Assembly (NCBI GenBank): GCA_021647405.1
Contig: JAKIUU010000007.1
Span: 1 to 64,000, forward strand
Source: Flavobacteriaceae bacterium
Lineage (GTDB): Bacteria > Bacteroidota > Bacteroidia > Flavobacteriales > Flavobacteriaceae
Direction of reading: 5' to 3'
Length of the DNA: 64,000 nt
In this document: positions 34,739 through 45,600 of the stretch, piece after piece
Position numbering within the stretch: the stretch's first letter is position 1
Layout: every line of letters begins with the position of its first letter
Made by a program: the position numbers and the translations under genes
Notes under the pieces: model-generated
What the model was told of the DNA's origin: nothing
Seen by the model: the letters and a program-made list of their open reading frames with translations, nothing else
Databases searched by the model: none

Positions 34739-36997
34739 TTATTCTTTTATTTTCTTTTTAAATTTATCAAACTTGCTTTCTTCTACCTTTTTAGGCCATG
34801 AATTGTTTTTGAGATTGACATCGGCTGTCAGTAAATCGGGGTCTAATACGATAGATTTAATGGCTTTATCAGATGCAAGCATTTTGGTAACTTCTTTGTC
34901 ATTAAAGCGCCAAATTTGAGCAGGGTAGTATTTATTTTCAATACTGCCATCGTCATAAGTAATTCTTATCACTATGGGCATAACCAGGCCTCCTGGTTTG
35001 TCAAAAGTTACTTTGTAAAAATATTTTGAATTTTTAAGGGCTTTGCGTTCTGCTGTAGTAAAGTTTTTAGTGAGATAATCGTCCAGTATTTTTAATTCTT
35101 TGGTAGGCTGTTTAATTTTTTCCATTTCTGGCGAATACTCGTCACTTTCTGTATCAACTAAAAAGACATAATTTTTTAAATCGATGCCATAACGTTTTGC
35201 AATAAATTTGGCACGTTTGTTAGGAGTGGTACTCACCACATATTTGCTCACATTTTTAATGCCAATATCGTTATAATCGGTTGTGTAATACCATCCGCGC
35301 CAAAACCAATCCAAATCGGTTGCTGAGGCATCTTCCATTGTTCTAAAGAAATCGGCAGGCGAGGGGTGTTTAAATTTCCATCTTTGGGCATAAGTTTTAA
35401 AGGCTTTGTCGAATAAATCGTGCCCTAGAATAAGTTCTCTTAAAATGTACAAACTGGCAGCAGGCTTGGCATAAGCGTTGCTTCCAAATTGATAGATGTT
35501 ATTAGATTGGCTCATTATAGGGGCAATTTTACTTTGATCACCATCCATATAACTGGTAATGTTTTTTGGAAAACCTCTTGAAGGAAAATCTTTTTCAAAG
35601 GCAGCTTCGGCTAACATTTCGGTAAACGAATTGAGGCCTTCATCCATCCATGTCCATTGGCGTTCATCAGAATTTACTATCATGGGAAACCAATTGTGCC
35701 CCACTTCGTGTGTAATAACGCCAATCATGCCATTTTTTGTGCGCTGCGAATAAGTACCATCGGGATTGGGCCGTCCGTAATTCCAACAAATCATTGGATA
35801 TTCCATGCCCTGTCTTTTTGAATGCACAGAAATGGCTTTGTGATAGGGGTAATCAAACAGGTGTTTGGAATATATTTTTAATGTATTGGCCACAACCTTG
35901 GTAGAATACGCACCCCAAAGTGGATTCCCTTCTTTGGGGTATAATGACTCTGCCATTACTGTTCTGTCGCCAATTTTTACAGCCATGGCATCAAATATAA
36001 ATTTACGTGAGCTGGTAAAGGCAAAGTCCCGCACATTTGTGGCGTGCATTTGCCAAGTTTTAGTCTTGTTAGAAAACTTTGTTTCGGCTTCTTCGGCTTC
36101 TTCTTGGGTTACAATAACAACGGGCTCGTCAAAAGATTTTGTGGCTTTTTGATAACGTTTCCATTGTTTTTTAGTGAACATGTCTTTGCGGTTAAGCATC
36201 ACACCAGTGCCATCTAAAATATGATCGGCCGGTGTGGTAATATTAACAGTGTAATTGCCAAAAGTCAATGCAAATTCGCCACGGCCCCAAAATTGCATGT
36301 TTTGCCATCCTTCAACATCGTTATAAACAGCCATTCTTGGGAAGAATTGGGCGATGATATACAAATTATTACCATCTTTTTCGAAATGCTCGAAACCAGA
36401 ACGTCCTCTTTTAGCAACGTGATTGTTAATATTATACCACCATTTTATTTTAAAAGAATAGCTAGAATTTGGCTGCATGGGTGTGGGAATATCAATACGC
36501 ATCATGGTGCGGTTAATGGTGTATTTTATGGCATTGCCATTGGTATCTTTTACATAGTCTATATGAAAACCACCCTGAAAAGGTTTTCCCATAAAGTTTT
36601 CTATATATTGCTTGGGTTTGTAACCAAAACCCGGACCTCCCGCTTGAATATCGGGTGTTTTTGAATTAGGAGCCCGCATGTTTTGATCTAATTGTACCCA
36701 TAAATAAGTTAATACATCAGGCGAATTGTTAAAATAAGTGATGGTTTCTTCGCCACTTAATTTTTGAGTTTTATCGTCTAAAACAATGTCCATTTTATAA
36801 TCAGCTTGTTGCTGATAATAGGCTGGGCCAGGTGCTCCAGAGGCTGTTCTAAACATGTTGGGTGTGGCAAGTTCGTTTTTTAATTGTCTGAATTTGCTGA
36901 TATTATAATGGCCCTTTTTATCGGGTTTTTGTTCTTGGGCAAAGAGTGTCGCTGTAATAAACACGAGTGCAAGTGATAGGTAGGCTATTTTTTTCAT
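34739..36997 (-). CDS. Secreted M1 family metallopeptidase
   Basis: A 752-residue zinc aminopeptidase-like enzyme. A signal peptide (MKKIAYLSLALVF...LFAQ) directs it out of the cytoplasm. The zinc site is complete: HEVGH at residues 430-434 and Glu453 in WMDEGLNSF. The substrate motif is not the classical GAMEN, since the region before the zinc site reads SKRQGMEYPMICW, as in many Bacteroidota M1 relatives. No sorting domain is visible at the C-terminus, so it is probably periplasmic. It follows the DUF6702 gene by 61 bp on the same strand. Confidence 0.92.
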   Translation of the reverse strand: MKKIAYLSLALVFITATLFAQEQKPDKKGHYNISKFRQLKNELATPNMFRTASGAPGPAYYQQQADYKMDIVLDDKTQKLSGEETITYFNNSPDVLTYLWVQLDQNMRAPNSKTPDIQAGGPGFGYKPKQYIENFMGKPFQGGFHIDYVKDTNGNAIKYTINRTMMRIDIPTPMQPNSSYSFKIKWWYNINNHVAKRGRSGFEHFEKDGNNLYIIAQFFPRMAVYNDVEGWQNMQFWGRGEFALTFGNYTVNITTPADHILDGTGVMLNRKDMFTKKQWKRYQKATKSFDEPVVIVTQEEAEEAETKFSNKTKTWQMHATNVRDFAFTSSRKFIFDAMAVKIGDRTVMAESLYPKEGNPLWGAYSTKVVANTLKIYSKHLFDYPYHKAISVHSKRQGMEYPMICWNYGRPNPDGTYSQRTKNGMIGVITHEVGHNWFPMIVNSDERQWTWMDEGLNSFTEMLAEAAFEKDFPSRGFPKNITSYMDGDQSKIAPIMSQSNNIYQFGSNAYAKPAASLYILRELILGHDLFDKAFKTYAQRWKFKHPSPADFFRTMEDASATDLDWFWRGWYYTTDYNDIGIKNVSKYVVSTTPNKRAKFIAKRYGIDLKNYVFLVDTESDEYSPEMEKIKQPTKELKILDDYLTKNFTTAERKALKNSKYFYKVTFDKPGGLVMPIVIRITYDDGSIENKYYPAQIWRFNDKEVTKMLASDKAIKSIVLDPDLLTADVNLKNNSWPKKVEESKFDKFKKKIKE

Positions 36998-37058
36998 AAA
37001 AGGATGGTTTAAAATAAAGACTAAAACTAAAAAAATTAAGGAGGTTTAAGGTTTTTTA

Positions 37059-37553
37059 TCAAAAATTTAACAAATCTTTATCATTTGATTTGTTTAAAAG
37101 CATGGTTTTTTTCTGGTTGTTTATATTGAGTTTGATAATGTTTTTTTGACTGTCAAATGCGTTCATTAAAATGGTATTTTGAACGCCGATACTTTTAATT
37201 GGTGGCACACTGTCTATTTCAATATAAAAATAAACGATATCATTTTCGTATTCTTTGCCTAAAAATGTGTAATTGGTAGGTTTATTATTAACGGTTACCC
37301 TAAAATGATTGTTTAGGTAGAAGGCAATATAATTATTTGTTTTTGGCAACTCGTTAGGGGTGTCTAGATTAAATTTTTCTCTAAAATTTGACTCTAATGA
37401 TTTCTCAATATCATCAATGAAAAGGCGCATAGAAATTTGCAAAGTCTTTTCCTGAGGTTTGTAATCTATTTGTGTTAAGCTCAAGTAATACTTATGAGCT
37501 GTAAATCCCATTAAAGGAATTAAAAGGAGTATCGCGATTTTTTTTAAAGACAT
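37059..37553 (-). CDS. DUF6702 family exported protein
   Basis: A 164-residue protein with an N-terminal signal or anchor (KKIAILLLIPLMGFTAHKYY). The rest is beta-rich and carries HKYYLSLTQIDYKPQEKTLQ and FIDDIEKSLE, which are typical of DUF6702. The function of the family is unknown. The pairing with a downstream M1 peptidase is common in flavobacteria and suggests a joint role, but this is positional only. Its start is 47 bp from the divergent lipoprotein gene. Confidence 0.78.
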   Translation of the reverse strand: MSLKKIAILLLIPLMGFTAHKYYLSLTQIDYKPQEKTLQISMRLFIDDIEKSLESNFREKFNLDTPNELPKTNNYIAFYLNNHFRVTVNNKPTNYTFLGKEYENDIVYFYIEIDSVPPIKSIGVQNTILMNAFDSQKNIIKLNINNQKKTMLLNKSNDKDLLNF

Positions 37554-37566
37554 TGTGTAAAATGTG

Positions 37567-37574
37567 TATTTTTG
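37567..37574 (+). promoter_or_regulatory. -7 element for the Asp-box lipoprotein gene
   Basis: TATTTTTG on the plus strand, 26 bp upstream of the preferred ATG at 37601. It supports that start over the upstream ATG. Confidence 0.45.
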
Positions 37575-37600
37575 AATGTTGTAAAAATATAAAAATTGTT

Positions 37601-38923
37601 ATGAGGTACCTACTTATTTTTAGTTTATCATTACTATTTTCTTGTAAAAATATACTTTCGCAAGAAAGTTCTGAGTCTAAAGTTACCATTACTTCTTTTA
37701 AAAATGTAAAAATATTTGAGCAGAAACGGGGTAAAAGTTTGGGACCTTCAGAACCCAGTATTTTTATCAATCCCACCAATACAAATAATATTGTGGTGGG
37801 CTCAATTATTAATTTTTACCACACTTCTGTTGATGGGGGTAAAACATGGCAAACCAATCAAATTAAATCTACCATGGGTGTATGGGGCGATCCGTGTATT
37901 ACTGCCGATACCAAAGGCAATTTTTATTATGCCCATTTATCGGATCCTGAGGGCACCAATTGGCGCAGTAAAAGAATTCTTGACAGAATGGTGGTACAAA
38001 AATCGACTGATGGTGGTAAAACATGGAGTGATGGTGTTGGTGTGGGATTGAATGTGCCCAAACAACAAGATAAAGAATGGCTAACTGTAAATCCGTTTAA
38101 CAATGAAATATACATTACTTGGACAGAATTTGACAAATACAACAGTAAAAATCCAGAGGATAAATCACGGATTTTATTTTCTAAATCTGCCGATGATGGG
38201 TTGACTTGGCGCAAGCCAGTTAAACTGTCCCAATTTGAAGGTAACGCGTTGGATGATGATAAAACCACAGAAGGGGCTGTGCCATCGGTTGGACCGAATG
38301 GCGCAATTTATGTGGCTTGGAGTTATGACAATAAGATATACTTTGATAAAAGTACCGATGGCGGATTGACATGGCTGGACAAAGATATTGTGGCTACAGA
38401 CCAGCCAGGAGGGTGGAATTTTGATTTGCCGGGTCTGAATCGTACCAATGGCATGCCTGTTACGGGTGTTGATATCAGCGAAAACAAATATAAAGGAACC
38501 GTGTATATTAATTTTTCTGACCAACGAAATGGTACAGATAATACCGATGTCTTTATTGTAAAATCAGATGACAAAGGTATCACATGGAGTAAACCAATAA
38601 AGGTAAATCAGGATACTACAAAAACACATCAGTTTTTAACGTGGATGAGCGTAGATCCTAAAACAGGCTATCTTTATATTGTTTATTACGACAGAAGTAA
38701 ATACACCAATAATTTTACAGATGTGGTTTTGGCAGTTTCTACAGATGGTGGCGCAAATTTTAGCAACACCACCATTTCCGAATCGCCTTTTGAGCCCAAC
38801 ACACAACTGTTTTTTGGCGACTATTTAAATATTAGCAGTTTCAATGGGGTTGTAAGACCAGTATGGACCCGTATTGATAAAGATACCTTGAGTATTTGGA
38901 CAGCTTTAATTGATGTTAAATAA
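37601..38923 (+). CDS. Asp-box (BNR) repeat lipoprotein, sialidase-like propeller
   Basis: A 440-residue surface or periplasmic protein. I place the start at 37601, because MRYLLIFSLSLLFSCK then forms a clean lipoprotein signal with Cys at residue 15. The frame is open 48 bp further up, but that extension would put Cys-rich residues before the signal. At least six Asp-box motifs are visible: SVDGGKTW, STDGGKTW, SADDGLTW, STDGGLTW, SDDKGITW and STDGGANF. They mark a six-bladed-type beta-propeller. The arginine triad of true sialidases is not evident, so a glycosidase activity is uncertain. It is followed by peptidase E after 11 bp. Confidence 0.82.
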   Translation: MRYLLIFSLSLLFSCKNILSQESSESKVTITSFKNVKIFEQKRGKSLGPSEPSIFINPTNTNNIVVGSIINFYHTSVDGGKTWQTNQIKSTMGVWGDPCITADTKGNFYYAHLSDPEGTNWRSKRILDRMVVQKSTDGGKTWSDGVGVGLNVPKQQDKEWLTVNPFNNEIYITWTEFDKYNSKNPEDKSRILFSKSADDGLTWRKPVKLSQFEGNALDDDKTTEGAVPSVGPNGAIYVAWSYDNKIYFDKSTDGGLTWLDKDIVATDQPGGWNFDLPGLNRTNGMPVTGVDISENKYKGTVYINFSDQRNGTDNTDVFIVKSDDKGITWSKPIKVNQDTTKTHQFLTWMSVDPKTGYLYIVYYDRSKYTNNFTDVVLAVSTDGGANFSNTTISESPFEPNTQLFFGDYLNISSFNGVVRPVWTRIDKDTLSIWTALIDVK

Positions 38924-38934
38924 TTATAAGGGCT

Positions 38935-39642
38935 ATGAAAAATTTAATTGTAGCAAGTACATCAACGGTACATGGCAGTGGTTATTTGGACTATTTATTT
39001 CCAGAATTATCGAAATTGTATGATAATGTACCTGAAGTTGTTTTTATACCCTATGCGCAACCCAGCGGTATGAATTATGATGATTATACAGCTTTGGCAA
39101 AAAAAGCATTCTCTTCGATTGGTATTGCCATCAAAGGTATTCATGAATTTAAAAATCCACAAGAAGCTTTAAAAGAAGCCAAAGGTCTCTTTGTGGGCGG
39201 CGGTAATACCTTTTTATTGGTTTCTACACTGTATAAATTTAATTTGATGGCGCTTTTAAAGACGCTTATTGAAAAAGGAGTACCTTATTTGGGAACCAGC
39301 GCAGGCAGTAATATTTGTGGTTTGACGATGCAGACTACCAATGACATGCCTATTGTTTATCCGCCAAGTTTTACCACCTTGGGTGTTGTTCCTTTTAATA
39401 TAAATCCACATTATTTAGATCCAGATCCAGATTCCACACACAAAGGCGAAACACGCGAAACACGTATTGCAGAGTATCATGGTTTTAATACCACAGCTGT
39501 TTTGGGATTGCGGGAAGGAAGTTGGTTGGCAGTTAAAGGCCGTTCTATAATTTTAAAAGGCCCGTTGCAGGCGTGTCTTTTTATTAAAGATAAAAAGCCA
39601 AAAGAGATTCCTGCGCAAACAGATATAAACAGGTATCTATAA
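38935..39642 (+). CDS. pepE: Peptidase E, aspartyl dipeptidase (S51)
   Basis: A 235-residue cytoplasmic serine dipeptidase that cleaves Asp-X dipeptides. The nucleophile is in LGTSAGSNICG, following FVGGGNTFLL, and the His region is NPHYLDPDP. Length and the motif order fit Salmonella PepE. It is co-transcribed with the Asp-box lipoprotein gene and ends at a strong terminator. Confidence 0.92.
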   Translation: MKNLIVASTSTVHGSGYLDYLFPELSKLYDNVPEVVFIPYAQPSGMNYDDYTALAKKAFSSIGIAIKGIHEFKNPQEALKEAKGLFVGGGNTFLLVSTLYKFNLMALLKTLIEKGVPYLGTSAGSNICGLTMQTTNDMPIVYPPSFTTLGVVPFNINPHYLDPDPDSTHKGETRETRIAEYHGFNTTAVLGLREGSWLAVKGRSIILKGPLQACLFIKDKKPKEIPAQTDINRYL

Positions 39643-39643
39643 A

Positions 39644-39676
39644 AAAGAGCGGGCTTTTATAAGCCCGCTCTTTTTA
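39644..39676. terminator. Bidirectional intrinsic terminator
   Basis: AAAGAGCGGGCTT-TTAT-AAGCCCGCTCTTT is a perfect 13-bp stem with a 4-base loop, followed by T on both strands. It ends pepE and, from the other side, the 16.9-kb surface protein gene. Confidence 0.9.
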
Positions 39677-39691
39677 AATTAATTAAAAATT

Positions 39692-42600
39692 CTATTTATT
39701 GACAAATAATTTTTTAGAAATAATACCCTTATCGGTATTGATATTAATTATATAAATACCACTGCTGATATTTTTAACAGGAAGTCTAATTTCGCTTGCA
39801 TCTTCAATAGTTTTCCAATAGTGTGCTTTTTGACCAAGAACATTGAACAATGAGGCATTTTGTAGGATGATGTTATTTTTTTTGATAACAACTTCAGAAG
39901 CAGATTTATCAAAATAAAGAATCACTTGATTTTGCAATAAATCATCTACACCCAAAGTGGTCTCATTACCAAAAGTTACATAGAAGCGATCTTGGTAGTT
40001 TCCTGCCTCTAAATGTAAAGTAATGACGCCGTTAGAGATATTGTAAAATCTTCTTGCAGCAACATCTTTGATAAAAATAGTTCCGTTAAGAATGGCACTA
40101 TTATCTACCATAAAATTGACATCTCCAGCGGTGGATATTTCGATTTCTAAAGGAATTTGAGTGGTGTTTTTAAATTCGCCCAAACCTGCAATAGCGTATT
40201 TGGTAGGATCGCCACTAAATTTAAAATACATATCGGTAGCTTGAGGGTCAAACATATAACTGTCATAGCCATCTTCATTAGCAGTTGTATTTCCTTTTTT
40301 AAAGTTCACACCAATCTGACGGTGAATGTATTTGCCATCGGGGTCTTGGTATTCGAAACCTAATTTTAATTGCGGCAGTAAATTTTGTTGTTCAGGTGGT
40401 AATATTCTGTTCGCTTTATTTGTAATATCAGATTGCCCAATTTTTGGATTTTCTTCTTTTTTAGCTTTAAAGAAGAAAGAGTTCAAACCATCAATTGGTT
40501 GTGCAAAGCGCTGGCTATTATTGAAAGTAATGGTACCTCCAGTAGCACTCGACACAAAGAACCCTTGCGCAACAGGTATGTATTTTCCAGGGGCGTGATA
40601 GGTGCCATTACCCAAGCCTGCAATACCAGAAACATCTGTATTGGCTGCAACACCCATGCCTAAATTGCGAATACTATAACCTCCTATATATCCTAAAGAC
40701 AGGTGGTTTCCAGAATCGCCTTGCATTTCCCAGAAATATAAAGTACCAACAATTGAAGCTGAATTATCTGAAATAAACTTATCGGCATCTAAGGCAGAAG
40801 GATAAGGGTTCCCTAAAAGGCTTAAATTACCGGCTGAAATAGTGCTTGTATAAGTACCATCGTTTGGCGTGCCAATAAAGGTGTAGTTTTGAGTACCTCC
40901 GCCAGGACCCTTCATAATAAAGGCTTGGGGTGGAGGGATGCTTAAAGTGCTGCGTTTTTGAACCCAGCCAGCAGCAGTACTGCTATTGATATAAGTAAAT
41001 ATCCAATAATCGGCCAGAGTGATGGGGCTTGTTCTGGCGCCATCATAAGAAGCATTAGTAAATGTTATATTTGGTGGGTTACTCTTTTCTGATGTTGGAA
41101 TGGTACCATCTTTTAGGGAATTTTGAAGCGTAAAAGTATTTGAACCAACACCTACAACTGGTGATGACCAATAATTGTATTGAAAAGTAGTTGTTGTAGT
41201 ACCCAGCTGGTCAATATATATTTTTCCAGTACCCGTTATTTGGGAAGTCCCGGTGTGTTTTTGTACTAATTGTGCATTGCCAATCATTCTAATTTCGCCA
41301 TCTAATTGTAATTGATTTTGAATGGTTAATGAATTATTATTGTTAACCATCAGCTTAGAGTTTTGTTTAATCCAAGCGCAATTTACGTTAGCAGGTGCGG
41401 TAATAAAGCCATTTGTTTGTGATGATTGTGCATCGACAATCAATAATTTAGCAGTATCATTACTGGCATGAGGTGCTCCTCCCTGACCTGTTCCGCCTCT
41501 CCAAGCAGCAGTGTCTCCACTCCAAACAATAGCGTTAAGTTCAGTATATGTAATATACTTGACACCATTAAAGTTATAAGATACCGTGTATTCTGACGTG
41601 CCATTTAAAGTTTCTAAAGTTAATGGAATGTATTCTACATTTGTTGTAAAGGCAGCATCATCGGCAACTTTAAGTAATTTTAAAGTATTGGGTGTGTTTA
41701 ACAAACCGTTTAAGGTAGCAGCTGTAGCAGCTACTTTTACAGTGCCAACTGTTCCCGTTTCAACTACTTTCCACGTTCTGTTTAGGGTTAGTTCTGGAGA
41801 GCACATAAGTGTAGAGGTGGTGGTTGCTAAGGCTACTGTTCCGTTGTTACCCCAAGCTAAGAAGCTATTATTTGCTAAGAAATTATTGGTATTGCTGGCA
41901 TTATCTGCTGCAATGGTACCTAATCCCATAGTAATTAAGGCATCTGCATTGATTGATTTAGATTGTTTTTGGTTTAACACCCCTGTTGCATTATCGCGAC
42001 CTATAATGGCAACATCGTTATGGAAAGCACTATTTAGCGTATAGTTCCATGGTTTTGTAGTGCCATTGGCAGCTACATAATCGCCTTCAATAATGCTTGC
42101 ATTATTGTTGGTAGGGTTTAGTGTGATGCCATATTTTATAGCTAAATACGATTCAATTTTTTGTTGGTCTAAGGCTGTTGGGATAGAGCTCATAATAATA
42201 ATTTCGCCTATGCCGCCATCTATAAGTCTTGTTGTATTGGCGGCATCTTGAGACCCTATATACATGGTTTGGTTGTTTCCTTTATCACTGGAAACAGTAT
42301 TGCTAGATATACCTAATAAGCCGTCTTTATAAATAGATTTATTAGTGCCTGATGGCCCTGTTGTTCCTGTACTACTACCAAAAGTCCAAAGATTGTATTG
42401 ATTTATTGTGGTAGACACTTGAGTTGTAATATTTTTTTTATTTAATCGGTATCTATAAAGTCCCCCTGCATCATCAATTCTTAAATAGAATTGTTTTGAT
42501 TTTAGATTTTCTCTAACAACATATTCTCTTTTTAGAGAATTTACTTTATGAACGGTAAAAGTCCACACATCGTTAACATTTGTCTTTTTAAAGATTCCAG

Positions 42601-45600
42601 CTGGAATTTGCATAAACTGAGAAGTCCCATTAAAGTTTATAGAAGGATTAAAATTGATACCATTGGCTAAAAGAGAAGGAGCGCTAATTGACGTTGCATT
42701 GTTGTTAAATCCTGATTGGTCATTCCAAGCTGTAACTGTTGTTGTGCCAGTAACATCTTTATCGGCTCTTAGCCATAATAAGAAATTGCCTGTTACACCT
42801 CCGGGGGTGTTACTAGGGGTAATATCTCTATAATCTACATCGCCACCTGTTAAAACATCACCATCGTTATCTGGTAAGAGTTTTGGGTCGTTAATTGTAC
42901 CATTAACATCGGTATAATCGTCAATTGTATCAATATTATTATCGAGGCCATTTGCACCAACAGTTCCCGTCAAGGTTAATCCCGCTTCTGCTGTATCATT
43001 ATTACCTTGATTGTCTGAATCTAGGTCTAAATAATCTTGTGTGTCAACGCCATCGGTATTTACAGGGGTAAGACCGCCTGCATATACATCATTTACACCA
43101 TCTCCATTGGCATCAGTAAAGGTACCGGGAGCCGTATAACCTGTTGTGGTTTGCGCTTCTATATTATCTGGAATGCCATCACCATCGGAATCGAGGTCAA
43201 AACTATTTTTTACACCGTCGCCATCAGTATCTAGTCCGCCTTCTAAAATGTCATAGATACCGTCATTGTCATCATCTAAATCGTTTATATCTGCCACACC
43301 ATCGCCATCATTATCAGGAAGCACATTGGTATTATCACGGTAATCTACATCGCCACCAGAATTTACATCGCCATCGGAATCTGGTAAGAAGACAGGAACA
43401 TTTATAGAGCCATTTGGATCTGACCACGTATCGGTAGTATCAATATTGTTGTCTAAGCCATTGTTGCCTACCGTACCAGATAAGTTTAAATTGGCTTCAA
43501 CAGTGTCGTTAGCACCTTCGTTATCAGAATCGGTATCTAAATAATCTGGAATGGTGTCTGATATGGTAAATAAGGCATCGGTATTTTGAGGTGTGATACC
43601 TGTACCTGCACCTGGAACCGTTTCGTAGATATCATTTAATCCATTTCCGTCAATATCAGTAAAGGTTCCTGGAGTGATATAACCAAGGGTTGGTTGCGCT
43701 TCAACGTTATCTGGAATGCCATCGTTATCAGAATCTAAATCGAAACTGTTTATAATATTATCAGTATCTCCATTTGCGGCAGCATCTTCTACAGTATCTA
43801 AAATACCATCATTATCATCATCTATATCGGTAAAATCGGGAATGCCATCACCATCATTGTCATTTGGATTGTAGAGGGCATCTCTATAATCTACGTCGCC
43901 ACCTGAGTTTACATCAAAGTCGGCATCAGGTAGACTGGCAGGATTGTTAATATTTCCGTTTGGATCTGTATAATTATCGACACTGTCTATATTGTTGTCT
44001 AAACCATTTGTGCCTACTGTACCTGATAGTGCTAATTGTGCTTCGGTGGTATCATTGGTACCATCATTATCTGAGTCGGTATCTATATAATCTTTTGTAT
44101 CAACACCATCGGTATTTACAGGAGTTAAGCCCCCTGCATAAATATCGTTTACACCATCGTTATTGGTATCGGTGAAGGTGCCTGGGGCTGTGTACCCAGT
44201 AGTGGTTTGTGCTTCAACATTATCTGGAATGCCATCGCCATCAGAATCTAAGTCGAATGAATTTTTAATGCCATCGCCATCTGTATCACCTGTTCCTTCA
44301 ACAATATCTAAAATACCATCATTATCATCGTCAATATCAATAGAATCAGTAATGCCATCCCCATCATTATCATCATTGGTAGCATCTCTATAATCAACGT
44401 CGCCACCTGCATTAACATCGCCATCAACATCAGGCAGATTGCTTGGTATGTTAATGGTACCATTAACATCTGTATAATCGTCTGCTGTGTCAATATTATT
44501 ATCAAGACCGTTAATACCTATTGTACCCAAGAGTGTTAATCCAGCTTCTGTTGTATCATTGGTTCCTTGGTTATCAGAATCGGTATCTAAATAATCTGGG
44601 GTATTTACACCATCGGTATTAACAGGCGTTAGGCCACCAATATATGCTGTGTCAACACCTTGTGTATTAACAACGGCATTGGGTGTTACATAGCCAATAG
44701 TTGTTTGTGCTTCAACATTGTCTGGAATTCCATCGCCGTCGGAATCTAGGTCGAAAGAATTTTTAATACCATCATTGTCGGTGTCGCTAGTGCCTTCAAC
44801 ACTGTCGTAAATACCATCGTTGTCATCATCTAAATCTATATTATCTGCAATGCCATCATTGTCATTATCGAGAAGAGTGAATAAGGCATCTCTGAAATCT
44901 ACATCGCCCCCTGTTAGTAAATCGCCATCAGAATCTGGGAGGGTAGTAGGGTCGTTAATTATACCGTTTACATCGGAATAATCATCAACGGAATCGATGT
45001 TATTATCCAAACCATTTGAACCAACTGTACCACTCAATACCAAGACGGCTTCAGAGGTGTCATTAGCACCTTCGTTGTCAGAATTTGTATCTAAATAGTC
45101 AGGGGTGTCTGTAGCATCTGTGTTTACGGGTGTAATACCGCCTGCATAGATATCGTTTACACCATCGTTATTGGCATCCGTAAAGGTACCGGGTGCAACA
45201 TATGAATTTGTAGCTTGGGCTTCTACGTTATCGGGTAAACCATCGCCGTCACTGTCAAGGTCAAATGCATTTGGTATACCATCTCCATCAGCGTCGGCTG
45301 TTGTTTCTACAATATCTAGAATACCATCGTTATCATCGTCTAAATCTGTGGTATCGGGTATGCCATCGTTGTCATTATCGGTTGTATTACTAGCATCGCG
45401 ATAATCTACATCACCACCTGTTAATAAATCGCCATCTGTATCTGGCAGTGCGGAAGGATTGTTGATTGTTCCATTAGGGTCTGCATAGGTATCAGCTGTA
45501 TCAATATTATTATCAAGGCCATTGTTACCAATAGTTCCTAAAAGTGTTAATCCGGCTTCAAGAGTATCGTTACCTCCTTGATTATCAGAATTAGTATCTA

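Noticed and set aside
37553..37600. Upstream ATG as the start of the Asp-box lipoprotein
   Set aside because: It would place a Cys-rich stretch before the lipoprotein signal and overlap the divergent gene start. The ATG at 37601 gives a clean signal peptide and a promoter box at proper distance.
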